Positions 46,273 through 54,030 of a stretch of 64,000 nt of DNA are shown piece after piece. The stretch lies in contig NZ_JACCAB010000001.1 of assembly GCF_013408925.1 (NCBI RefSeq), forward strand, positions 930,001 to 994,000. The letters run 5' to 3'. The notes below the pieces were generated by a model, which did not search any database, was not told the origin of the DNA, and saw nothing but the letters and a program-made list of their open reading frames with translations. How positions within the stretch are numbered: position 1 is the first letter of the stretch; the number at the start of each line of letters is the position of its first letter. Position numbers and translations under genes: made by a program. This stretch comes from Pedococcus badiiscoriae (lineage in GTDB: Bacteria; Actinomycetota; Actinomycetes; Actinomycetales; Dermatophilaceae).

Positions 46273-47566
46273 TCACTTGCGTTGGACGAACGCCACCGTC
46301 TTGCGCGCGGTGGCCGCATCGGTGATGACCCGATGGTGGTAGATGGGGTCGTGGGCGCGTCGATGGTGGTGGCCGCAGAGGGGGACGGCGAGCGCGAGGT
46401 CGGTTTTGCCGCCGCGGTGCCACGGGTCCTCGTGGTGCAGCTCGCACCAGGCATACGGTCGATCGCACCCGAAGGCCGCACACGCGTCGTACCTCGTGGC
46501 GAGGGCGACCCTCTGGGCTTCCGTGAAGAAGCGTTCTGCGCGACCGAGGTCGAGCGGGAGTGACGCGCCGTCGAGGACAGCCGGCACCAGGCCCGCGTTG
46601 CAGGCGAGCCGGCGAGCCTCGCTCGCCGACACGTCGTGGGCGGTGTCGAGGTGGGCCGTGCCCCACGCCCTCGCGAAGTGTCGTCAGGTCGAGCGTGACG
46701 ACCACCGTGGCCGTGACCTTCCCGGCGAGCCGGTCGGTGGGCAGGTGCTCGAGCAGCTCGACGAGGCTCAGACCGTGCTCGTGAGCCCAGCCACCGGTGG
46801 CTCCGGATGGCCGGGCCCGGCGCCGGCGGGGGGAGGACAGTTGCTGCACGGCCTTGCGCAGCACCGCTGCCGCGAGCGTGGGCACCGTGAAGTGTCCGGT
46901 CGTGGTGCCGTCCCCGTTGTCGTGCATCGTCAGTCTCGTCGCGGCCAGGGCGACCTCCTCCTCGGAACGCAGGAGGCGGTCCTCATGGAGGACGACCTCG
47001 TCCCGGTCGGCCGTCACCGCACCGAGTGCTCGCCGAGCGATCGCCCGAAGCCGTCGTGGGTCGCTGTGGCGCGACTCCTCGACCAGCGTCCGCTCGATCG
47101 TGGCGCGCTGGTCGGGCGTGAGCGAACCCGGCAGCTGGGCCGTCGAGGTGGCAATGACGCGGGCGTGCTCCGCCGACAGGTGCCCGGCCGAGAGCGCCTG
47201 CCGTGTCTCGTGGAGGTCGTCACCGAGCCTGCTCGCCAACGCCACGTCACGCGACGCCGCAGCCGGCTCCTGCAACGTCACGGTCGCCGCCCAGGCACCC
47301 GTGTCGGTGTGCGCAGCCCCCTCGCAGACCTGGTGCCGCTCGGCGGCCGACAGCACTGCCAGCCGCAGCGACTGCACCCTCGCCAGGAGGCGGTCCACCT
47401 CGCTGAGGGCCGCGCCCAGGTCGGTGCCCACCGGGAGGCCCCAGTCGTCAGCCCACCCGGCATCGAGGACGTCGTGCATCGCTCGCACCACCAACGGCGC
47501 CGAACGCGGCGAACGCGCGACAGCTGCGACCGGTACCGGTCGTTCGACTGTCGTCACTGTCCCCAT
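46273..47566 (-). pseudogene. DUF222-HNH endonuclease gene interrupted by one frameshift
   Basis: Reading from ATG 47566 the frame encodes a DUF222 domain for about 300 codons, to LAGKVTATVVVTLDLTTLREG. Near 46661-46664, in a run of four C on the plus strand, it shifts. Removing one C restores the expected continuation GVGTAHLDTAHDVSASEARR and then an intact HNH domain (RYDACAAFGCDRPYAWCELHH, PLCGHHHRRAHDP) to the stop at 46273. The repaired protein would have about 430 residues. It may be a true pseudogene, a phase-variable homopolymer or a sequencing error. A leaderless -10 box and a perfect SOS box precede it. Confidence 0.8.
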
Positions 47567-47573
47567 GCCTGCC

Positions 47574-47579
47574 ATTCTA
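47574..47579 (-). promoter_or_regulatory. -10 box of the DUF222-HNH pseudogene
   Basis: TAGAAT, seven bases, then ATG at 47566. The LexA-type palindrome begins one base further upstream, so a bound repressor would cover the RNA polymerase site. Confidence 0.6.
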
Positions 47580-47580
47580 T

Positions 47581-47596
47581 TCGAACATTTGTTCGA
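47581..47596. promoter_or_regulatory. LexA-type SOS box
   Basis: TCGAACATTTGTTCGA is a perfect 6-4-6 palindrome matching the actinobacterial/Bacillus-type LexA box (TCGAAC-N4-GTTCGA). It abuts the -10 box of the DUF222-HNH gene. The divergent menB promoter is about 70 bases away, so control of menB is unlikely. Confidence 0.85.
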
Positions 47597-47666
47597 AAAT
47601 CCAGTCATCCACAGCCAGTTCTTCGCCCAGCATCAACCGCGCGGCATACCTCACGCTGGGCGCGGC

Positions 47667-47672
47667 TAGGCT
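47667..47672 (+). promoter_or_regulatory. -10 box for leaderless menB
   Basis: TAGGCT, seven bases, then GTG at 47680. Confidence 0.55.
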
Positions 47673-47679
47673 CGCGCAG

Positions 47680-48618
47680 GTGAGCGAGCAGCGTGTGGTG
47701 AGCCAGACCTTCGACCCCGGCGCGTGGGATGCCGTGGAGGGGTTCGAGTTCACCGACATCACCTACCACCGGGCCCGCGGAGTCGGGGCGGTGCGGATCG
47801 CGTTCGACCGACCCGAGGTGCTCAACGCCTTCCGGCCACACACCGTCGACGAGCTCTACCGGGCGCTCGACCACGCTCGCCGCACGCCGGATGTCGGGGT
47901 CGTCCTGCTCACCGGCAACGGCCCGGGCCCCGAGGGGACCGGCAGCGAGGGCAAGTGGGCCTTCTGTTCCGGCGGTGACCAGCGGATCCGCGGTCGCTCG
48001 GGCTACCAGTACGCCGCCGGGGACACGGCCGAGACGGTCGACGAGCGTCGGGTCAAGGCCGAGGGCGGCAGGCTGCACATCCTCGAGGTCCAGCGACTCA
48101 TCCGCACCATGCCCAAGGTCGTCATTGCCCTGGTCAACGGCTGGGCGGCAGGCGGTGGTCATTCGCTGCACGTCGTCTGCGACCTCACCATGGCCAGCCG
48201 CGAGCACGCCCGGTTCAAGCAGACGGACGCCGACGTGGGCTCGTTCGACGGTGGCTACGGCTCGGCCTACCTCGCCAAGATGGTCGGCCAGAAGTTCGCC
48301 CGCGAGATCTTCTTCCTCGGGCGCACGTACACCGCCGACGACATGCACCGGATGGGCGCGGTCAACCTCGTCAGCGCGCACGCCGAGCTCGAGTCCGACG
48401 CCCTGCAGGTCGCTCGGGAGATCATGGGCAAGAGCCCGCAGGCGCAGCGGATGCTCAAGTTCGCGTTCAACCTGCTCGACGACGGACTGATGGGCCAGCA
48501 GGTCTTCGCCGGGGAGGCGACCCGGCTGGCCTACATGACCGACGAGGCAGTGGAGGGGCGCGACCAGTTCCTCGAGAAGCGGGACCCTGACTGGTCCCCC
48601 TTTCCCTGGTACTTCTGA
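47680..48618 (+). CDS. menB: 1,4-Dihydroxy-2-naphthoyl-CoA synthase
   Basis: A 312-residue crotonase-fold enzyme that cyclises o-succinylbenzoyl-CoA. Family marks are VRIAFDRPEVLNAFRPHTVDEL, the oxyanion segment KWAFCSGGDQRIRGRSGY, IALVNGWAAGGGHSLHVVCDL and the MenB-specific C-terminus EGRDQFLEKRDPDWSPFPWYF, which reaches into the neighbouring active site. GTG at 47680 is fixed by the -10 spacing. It is transcribed away from the DUF222-HNH pseudogene and converges on the kinase gene. Confidence 0.95.
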   Translation: MSEQRVVSQTFDPGAWDAVEGFEFTDITYHRARGVGAVRIAFDRPEVLNAFRPHTVDELYRALDHARRTPDVGVVLLTGNGPGPEGTGSEGKWAFCSGGDQRIRGRSGYQYAAGDTAETVDERRVKAEGGRLHILEVQRLIRTMPKVVIALVNGWAAGGGHSLHVVCDLTMASREHARFKQTDADVGSFDGGYGSAYLAKMVGQKFAREIFFLGRTYTADDMHRMGAVNLVSAHAELESDALQVAREIMGKSPQAQRMLKFAFNLLDDGLMGQQVFAGEATRLAYMTDEAVEGRDQFLEKRDPDWSPFPWYF

Positions 48619-48640
48619 GCGTCCGGCGACCCGGCGCGGC

Positions 48641-49567
48641 TCAGTGCCAGGTCGCCATGACGCGGTACGGGTCGAGGAACCGGTCCTGGTGCAGCGGCGT
48701 CTCCAGCAGGATCCACGAGACGTTGTCGACGGCGACGGCCTGGCACAGGGCGCGGGCCAGCGCCAGGTCGAGCCCCGCGACCTCGACCAGCTGGTCCAGC
48801 CGGCGACGCAGGGCGCGCTCCGGGTCGCCCGTCGCGAGGGCGTCCTGCCACCGGTTGCGCATGGCCGCGATCACGTCGAGCTCTGCCGGCCCGGCTGACG
48901 GCAACGGGTCGATCGCCCGCCAGCCGGGGTCGGGATCGCCGGCCCGGGTGTGCAGGACGTTGCAGTAGTGCAGGTCGCCGTGGATGGCCGGCCAGGGTCC
49001 GTGGGCATCGATCTGCGCAGCCACCGCCGAGAGCGTGTCCAGCGCGCCGTCGACGTCGCGTCGGGTGAGCCCCTCCACGGCAAAGTCGCGACGCCGGTGG
49101 ACGTGTGCGCGGATCCGCCGGAGCTCCTCGGACAGGCTCGGCACCCCCTGCGGGGCGGGCACCTTGGCGAAGCCCGCGATGAAGCCACCGATCACCTGCG
49201 TCGCGGCGTCGATGTCCGCCTCGCCCTCGAGGTCGCGGCCGGCGTCCAGAGCCTCCAGCAGGAGCGCGCGCGTCTCGGCGTCGTGCCGGACGAGCCCGAC
49301 GACACCGCGGCCCTGCCAGGCACGCAGCACGAGCCCCTCGGCACGCATCCGGGGGTCGTCCTCCCCCAGCTTGAGCACCCAGGACTGCCCCGCCGGCCCA
49401 CGCACCGGCCACACCACGGAGACATAGCCCCACATCGGGTCACCGGCAGGCTCGAGCGACCACTCCTGCGCGAGTCGTGCCGCCACCGAGCCCAGCGACC
49501 GGGCCCACTCCCGTTGGGTGTCGTCAGCTCGGTTCGCGACGAACGGCGCCGGCACGGTCCAGGTCAT
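48641..49567 (-). CDS. Aminoglycoside/hydroxyurea resistance-type kinase (APH(6)-like)
   Basis: A 308-residue small-molecule kinase of the APH(6)/hydroxyurea family (PF04655). The N-lobe contains the ATP-site lysine in SWVLKLGEDDPRMRAEGLVL. The catalytic loop is PAIHGDLHYCNVLHT (Asp as base), followed by the metal-binding WRAIDPLP. Relatives include streptomycin 6-kinase, but many chromosomal members have unknown natural substrates and confer no known resistance. ATG at 49567 stands alone; the gene converges on menB. Confidence 0.82.
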   Translation of the reverse strand: MTWTVPAPFVANRADDTQREWARSLGSVAARLAQEWSLEPAGDPMWGYVSVVWPVRGPAGQSWVLKLGEDDPRMRAEGLVLRAWQGRGVVGLVRHDAETRALLLEALDAGRDLEGEADIDAATQVIGGFIAGFAKVPAPQGVPSLSEELRRIRAHVHRRRDFAVEGLTRRDVDGALDTLSAVAAQIDAHGPWPAIHGDLHYCNVLHTRAGDPDPGWRAIDPLPSAGPAELDVIAAMRNRWQDALATGDPERALRRRLDQLVEVAGLDLALARALCQAVAVDNVSWILLETPLHQDRFLDPYRVMATWH

Positions 49568-49621
49568 GGGTGGCCATGCTGCCCCACCGGGCCCGCGGCC
49601 TCCACCGACTTGGTGCGAACG

Positions 49622-50074
49622 TCAGCCGGAGCCGCCGAGGTCCACCTCGAAGGCCTCGTAGACCAGGTCGGCCCCGCGCTGCCGGTGGCGGACCAGCTGG
49701 CCCATCAGCGTGGTGACCTCCTCGCGGAAGGCAGGAAGGTCTGCGATCGTGCCGCCGTGCTCGAGGACCGCGAGGTAGCCGCCGATCGCCTCCGCATACT
49801 GCTCGTGCTCGCCCATCAGCCGGTCCACTGCCCTCATCAGCCGTGGAGCCCCGCGTCGCACCCCGTCATAGATCCCGCCGGGTCGTTCGGTCAGGTCGAC
49901 GTGGTCCCGGAAGTCGTGGGACAGCTCCGCGAGCGCCGCCCGGACCCGTTCGCGCCAGGCGCCTCCGCGGGCGATCGGCGAGGCCAGCGCCTCGTCCACC
50001 GCCGCGACCGAGTCTCGCAGCTCGCCGCGGTGAGCCCGCACCCGCTCGATGTATGCCGCGAAGTCGGCGTCCAT
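49622..50074 (-). CDS. Hemerythrin-like domain protein
   Basis: A 150-residue four-helix protein. Potential di-iron ligands are spread as HRGEL (about residue 15), LSHDFRDHVDLTERPGGIY (about residue 55), LMGEHEQYAEAI (about residue 87) and VRHRQRGADLVYEAFEVDL (about residue 128), which fits the HHE cation-binding family. Function could be oxygen, redox or metal sensing; nothing nearby decides. Its ATG is 68 bases from the divergent menE start. Confidence 0.75.
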   Translation of the reverse strand: MDADFAAYIERVRAHRGELRDSVAAVDEALASPIARGGAWRERVRAALAELSHDFRDHVDLTERPGGIYDGVRRGAPRLMRAVDRLMGEHEQYAEAIGGYLAVLEHGGTIADLPAFREEVTTLMGQLVRHRQRGADLVYEAFEVDLGGSG

Positions 50075-50129
50075 GGCACCTCCTGTGATCCATCGTCCCG
50101 CCGCGCGTCGGGCGCGTCCACCCGGCGGC

Positions 50130-50135
50130 TAACCT
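50130..50135 (+). promoter_or_regulatory. -10 box for leaderless menE
   Basis: TAACCT, six bases, then GTG at 50142. Confidence 0.55.
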
Positions 50136-50141
50136 GACCGG

Positions 50142-51341
50142 GTGACGTCGCTGCGACCGCTGGCCATCGCCGCCGGCCGGGCCGCGGTGGCAGTCCTGCC
50201 GACGTTGCGTCAGGCCCTCGACGGGGAGTTCGCCGTCCTCCCGTATGCCGCGGGGGGCCACCCGCCACCCCTGCCGGGCGCGGCTCGTCGCGTCGGCGCT
50301 GCCGCCGGAGAGCACCTCCCCGACGACGGGACGGCGCTCGTCGTGGGGACGTCCGGCTCCACCGGCACCCCGAAGCTCGCCATGCTCCCGGGCACCGCCC
50401 TGGCCGCGAGCGCGACGGCCACACACGAACGACTCGGCGGCCCCGGCGGCTGGCTGCTCGCCATGCCACCGCACCACATCGCCGGCGTGCAGGTGCTGCT
50501 GCGGTGCCTCGCGGCGGGCACCGAGCCCGGGTTCGTCGACCTGTCCGAGGGGTTCACCGCCGCCGCATTCGTGGAGGCGGCCGCGGGCTTCGGCGGCCCT
50601 CGCCAATACACCTCCCTCGTCCCGACCCAGCTGCTCCGGCTCCTCGAGGACGCCGGCGCTGCCACGGCCCTGGCCGGGTTCGACGCCGTGCTCGTCGGGG
50701 GTGCCGCCAGCCCACCCGCGCTGCTGGCCCGGGCGCGCGCGGCCGGGATCCGCGCGGTCACGACCTACGGCATGAGCGAGACCTGCGGCGGTTGTGTCTA
50801 CGACGGGGTCCCGCTGTCCTGCACCGAGGTCCGCGTCGACGACGACGGACGGATCCACCTGGGGGGCGCCACCCTCGCGACCGGCTACCTCGGCCGCCCG
50901 GACCTCACGGCGGAGGCGTTCGGCACCGGCCCCGACGGGCAGCGGTGGTTCCGCACGGATGACCTCGGCCACCGCGACGGCGGGCGCTGGCACGTCGACG
51001 GCCGACTCGACGACCTGATCGTCACCGGCGGCCTCAAGGTCGCGCCGCGACTCGTCGAGGACGCCCTCACAGCCCTGCCGGGGGTCATCGAGGCCGTCGT
51101 CGTCGGCACTCCCGACGACCAGTGGGGCCAGGCCGTCAGCGCGGCGGTGGTGCTGCGCGAGGACCCCGCCGGCCCGGTCCGGACGGCACCCACGCTGGAC
51201 GAGCTCCGCGAGCTGCTGCGCGGCATACTCCCGACCCACGCACTGCCCCGACGCCTCCTGGTGCTGGCGGCGCTACCCCTGCGCGGGCCCGGAAAGCCGG
51301 ACCGGGCGGCAGTCGCCGCACGCTTCGCCGACGGCCCGTGA
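50142..51341 (+). CDS. menE: o-Succinylbenzoate-CoA ligase
   Basis: A 399-residue acyl-CoA synthetase of the ANL family, shorter than average as is usual for actinobacterial MenE. Motifs: the phosphate loop VVGTSGSTGTPKLAM, TTYGMSETCGGCVYDG, the hinge-proximal WFRTDDLGHRDGGRWHVDGR and the A10 lysine region LRGPGKPDRAAVAARF. It adenylates o-succinylbenzoate and transfers it to CoA for MenB. GTG at 50142 is supported by the leaderless -10 box. Confidence 0.92.
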   Translation: MTSLRPLAIAAGRAAVAVLPTLRQALDGEFAVLPYAAGGHPPPLPGAARRVGAAAGEHLPDDGTALVVGTSGSTGTPKLAMLPGTALAASATATHERLGGPGGWLLAMPPHHIAGVQVLLRCLAAGTEPGFVDLSEGFTAAAFVEAAAGFGGPRQYTSLVPTQLLRLLEDAGAATALAGFDAVLVGGAASPPALLARARAAGIRAVTTYGMSETCGGCVYDGVPLSCTEVRVDDDGRIHLGGATLATGYLGRPDLTAEAFGTGPDGQRWFRTDDLGHRDGGRWHVDGRLDDLIVTGGLKVAPRLVEDALTALPGVIEAVVVGTPDDQWGQAVSAAVVLREDPAGPVRTAPTLDELRELLRGILPTHALPRRLLVLAALPLRGPGKPDRAAVAARFADGP

Positions 51342-51353
51342 CACCATGGAGAG

Positions 51354-51632
51354 ATGATCCGGCTGCTGCCCTGGCTGCTGACGCTCGCCGTGACCATCTA
51401 CGCCCTCGTCGACTGCATCCAGACCGACGATGCGCAGGTCAGAGGCCTGCCCAAGCTCCTGTGGCTGTTGCTGATCCTGCTCTTCCCGGCCCTGGGGGCC
51501 ATCGGCTGGTTCATCGCCGGACGACCGCAGCGAGGGAGCACGGGACGCGGCCCGCGCGGGCGTGGGCCATCTCACCAGCCGCCGCCCCCGCGTGGCCCCG
51601 ACGACGACCCGGACTTCCTCCGTAGGCTCTGA
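51354..51632 (+). CDS. PLDc_N domain small membrane protein
   Basis: A 92-residue protein with two membrane helices (LLPWLLTLAVTIYALVDCI and LLWLLLILLFPALGAIGWFIAG) matching the phospholipase D N-terminal (PLDc_N) module. A Pro/Arg/Gly-rich tail follows. No catalytic HKD domain is present, so it is not a phospholipase; function unknown. It starts 13 bases after menE and is probably co-transcribed with it. Confidence 0.8.
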   Translation: MIRLLPWLLTLAVTIYALVDCIQTDDAQVRGLPKLLWLLLILLFPALGAIGWFIAGRPQRGSTGRGPRGRGPSHQPPPPRGPDDDPDFLRRL

Positions 51633-51736
51633 GCACCCGCCTGCCCGGAGAGGGGATCCGCGCCACTTGAGCGCCACCCACCACCGCGCGCAGCACCGAC
51701 CCTGACCGCACGATCGCGAGTGAGAACACCACCCGA

Positions 51737-52615
51737 ATGGCCACCCTGAACCAGTGGATCGCCGGCGCCCGCCCGCGCACCCTCCCCGCTGCCATCGCAC
51801 CCGTCGTCGCCGGCACCGCCGCAGCCATCCCGCTCGACCGGGCCAGTCTCGGCCTGGCGCTGCTCGCCGTCCTCGTGTCGCTCGGCCTGCAGGTCGGCGT
51901 CAACTACGCGAACGACTACTCCGACGGCATCCGCGGCACCGATGGTGAGCGGGTCGGCCCGGTCCGCCTCGTCGGCCAGCACCTCGCCGATCCCGGCAAC
52001 GTCAAGCTGATGGCGTTCTCGTTCTTCGGGGCTGCCGCCCTCGTCGGCCTGGCGCTCGTCGCGATCAGCCAGGCCTGGATCATGATCCCGCTGGGGGCGC
52101 TCGCCGTCGTCGCCGCCTGGAAGTACACCGGGGGCGACAACCCCTACGGGTACCGCGGCCTGGGCGAGCTCTACGTCTTCCTGTTCTTCGGCCTGATGGC
52201 CACGCTCGGGACGCTCTACACGCAGGCCCACCGGCTCACCTGGACCGGCCTCGCGTGCGCCGTCGGGGTCGGTGCCATCGCCACGGCGATCCTGGTCGCG
52301 AACAACCTGCGCGACATCCCCACCGACCGTGAGAGCGGCAAGCTGACCCTGGCCGTCCGGCTCGGCGACCGCGGCACCCGCGCCCTCTACGTCCTGCTGC
52401 TCGTCGTCGCGGCCGTCGCGCTGCTGGCCGTCGCGCTCGACCAGCCGTGGGCGCTGCTCGGGCTGCTCGCCTTCGGCATCGTCGCCAAGCCGGTCAGGTC
52501 CCTGCTGTCGGGTGCCACCGGGCGTGACCTCGTGCCGGTGCTGGCCGCGACCGGCCTCTTCGAGATCGCGTATGCCGTGCTCCTGGCCGTGGGCGTCGCC
52601 GTCAGCGCTCACTAG
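51737..52615 (+). CDS. menA: 1,4-Dihydroxy-2-naphthoate polyprenyltransferase
   Basis: A 292-residue UbiA-superfamily membrane enzyme with about nine helices. Aspartate motifs for prenyl diphosphate binding are NYANDYSDGIRGTDGER (about residue 60) and NNLRDIPTDRESGKLTLA (about residue 190). It attaches the polyprenyl chain, probably made by the synthase at 13495-14490, to dihydroxynaphthoate. A 104-base gap separates it from the PLDc_N gene. The stop TAG is followed by paired palindromes. Confidence 0.93.
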   Translation: MATLNQWIAGARPRTLPAAIAPVVAGTAAAIPLDRASLGLALLAVLVSLGLQVGVNYANDYSDGIRGTDGERVGPVRLVGQHLADPGNVKLMAFSFFGAAALVGLALVAISQAWIMIPLGALAVVAAWKYTGGDNPYGYRGLGELYVFLFFGLMATLGTLYTQAHRLTWTGLACAVGVGAIATAILVANNLRDIPTDRESGKLTLAVRLGDRGTRALYVLLLVVAAVALLAVALDQPWALLGLLAFGIVAKPVRSLLSGATGRDLVPVLAATGLFEIAYAVLLAVGVAVSAH

Positions 52616-52617
52616 CT

Positions 52618-52693
52618 TCTGCTAGCAGAGGTTCGCCGGCTCAGCGCAGGCTGCAACGTCTGCTGAGTGAGCCAAAGTCTGCTAGCAGAGGTT
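52618..52693. repeat. Duplicated 12-bp palindrome between menA and the DUF4229 gene
   Basis: The palindrome TCTGCTAGCAGA occurs at 52618-52629 and again, exactly 60 bases on, at 52678-52689. Identity extends four bases further (AGAGGTT). A third half-site, TCTGCT, lies between them at 52659. The 111-base gap is between convergent genes, so the repeats could be terminators, protein-binding sites or recombination scars. Confidence 0.75.
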
Positions 52694-52726
52694 GGCTCGG
52701 AGGGGTCGCAGGCCCCGCGGACCGGT

Positions 52727-53023
52727 CTAGCGGTACTCGGCGGGCCCTCGGTCGTCCTCGGCGTCCTCGGCCTCCTCGTCGACGCCGTGCACGGCCGGCT
52801 TGCCCGCCTGCTTGGCCTCGACGCGTCGCTGCAGACGCTCGGCGATCGCCGTGGTGCTCTCCTCGCGGAACCGGGCGAGCACGAAGAACGACAGCACCAT
52901 GGAGATCAGGGCGCTGAGGACGAGCAGCATCCACTGCTGGTCCTGGCCACGGAGCCCGAGCAGCCACAGCAAGGTCAGCACGCCGAAGAAGAGCAGCAGG
53001 CGAAGGACGGAGTAACGCAGCAT
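52727..53023 (-). CDS. DUF4229 membrane protein
   Basis: A 98-residue protein with two hydrophobic helices (LLLFFGVLTLLWLLGL and WMLLVLSALISMVLSFFVLA), then ARFREESTTAIAERLQRRVE and an acidic C-terminus. This matches DUF4229, an actinobacterial family often next to ccsB and menA and without assigned function. It lies 14 bases after ccsB and is probably the last gene of the cytochrome c maturation operon. Confidence 0.85.
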   Translation of the reverse strand: MLRYSVLRLLLFFGVLTLLWLLGLRGQDQQWMLLVLSALISMVLSFFVLARFREESTTAIAERLQRRVEAKQAGKPAVHGVDEEAEDAEDDRGPAEYR

Positions 53024-53037
53024 GACTCGATGAATCC

Positions 53038-54030
53038 TTACAGCCCGGAGTAGGAGTGCTGGCCGACGAAGAAGACGTTGACGACCGCGAAGTTGACGAT
53101 GATGCAGGCATACCCGGCCAGCGCGATGTACGACACCGTCTGGCGGCTGATGCCGCTGGTCGCCCGCGAGTGCAGGTAGGCGGCATAGACGACCCAGATG
53201 ACGAACGTCCACACCTCCTTGGGGTCCCAGTTCCAGTAGGACGCCCACGCCTGGCGAGCCCAGATGGCGCCGGCGATGAGGGTGAAGGTCCACAGCGGGA
53301 ACGCCACGATGTGCAGGCTGTAGGCCGTGCGCTCGATGGCGGGCGTCTCGGGGAAACGGTCGAGGACGGTGGCACGGCCGGACCGCTCGAACGCGTCCTT
53401 GAGCAGGTACACCAGGCTCAGGGCCGCGCCGATCGTGAAGACCGCCGTCGCGAGCGTGGCCACCGTGACGTGGATGACGAGCCAGTAGCTCCGCAGGGAC
53501 GGCATCAGCTCTGCCGCCTCGGTGTACCAGACCGCCACGGCCATCCCCAGCACGAGCAGCACCGGTCCGGTGATGAACACGCCCAGCCACCGCAGCTCGC
53601 GCCGGGTCGACCAGATCGAGTACGCCAGCACGGTGAACATCGAGCCCATCACGGCGAACTCGAACATGTTGCCCAGCGGCCAGCGGTGCACCGCGAGGCC
53701 TCGCAGGACGACCGAGAGCAGGAGCAGGAAACCACCCAGCCAGGTGGTCGTGGACGCGATGCCCGCCGCGGTGAGCGCCCGGCGGGACAGCTCGCCCCCG
53801 GTATGCCGGGTGGGCGCCACCGGGGACTGCGTGCGGCCGGGGCCGGCGCCGGCCGCCACCAGCTCAGCCTCGCGGTCGGCAACTGCAGGGGTGAGGTCAT
53901 CTCGCAGGCGGTCACGGGCTGGGAGCAGGGCGGCGAGGTAGATCGCGTGGCACACCATGGCGACGGTCAGGACGGCCATGGCGGAGTAGAGGCTGAGGTT
54001 GGCGTAGCCCGCCAGGTTTTCGTTCGTCAT
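53038..54030 (-). CDS. ccsB: Cytochrome c biogenesis protein CcsB (CcsA-type haem lyase subunit)
   Basis: A 330-residue polytopic membrane protein of system II cytochrome c maturation. The tryptophan-rich haem-handling WWD-type motif appears as WASYWNWDPKEVWTFVIW (about residue 260). Candidate external His ligands lie in RWPLGNMFEFAV-adjacent loops and YLHSRATSG. With ResB it forms the complex that exports haem and attaches it to apocytochromes. ATG at 54030 overlaps resB (ATGA). Naming varies: the same protein is CcsA in Mycobacterium (Rv0529). Confidence 0.92.
   Translation of the reverse strand: MTNENLAGYANLSLYSAMAVLTVAMVCHAIYLAALLPARDRLRDDLTPAVADREAELVAAGAGPGRTQSPVAPTRHTGGELSRRALTAAGIASTTTWLGGFLLLLSVVLRGLAVHRWPLGNMFEFAVMGSMFTVLAYSIWSTRRELRWLGVFITGPVLLVLGMAVAVWYTEAAELMPSLRSYWLVIHVTVATLATAVFTIGAALSLVYLLKDAFERSGRATVLDRFPETPAIERTAYSLHIVAFPLWTFTLIAGAIWARQAWASYWNWDPKEVWTFVIWVVYAAYLHSRATSGISRQTVSYIALAGYACIIVNFAVVNVFFVGQHSYSGL

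Noticed and set aside
46253-47608. Programmed frameshift linking the DUF222 and HNH halves
   Set aside because: The slip site is a C4 run with no classic slippery heptamer or downstream pseudoknot evident, and the paralogue at 4286-5752 is unsplit.
47581-47680. SOS control of menB
   Set aside because: The LexA box is about 70 bases from the menB -10 box and directly adjoins the divergent DUF222 promoter; menB is housekeeping.
48641-49567. Streptomycin resistance gene
   Set aside because: The kinase belongs to the APH(6)/hydroxyurea family by motif, but the chromosomal housekeeping setting and lack of mobile flanks do not support a resistance call.
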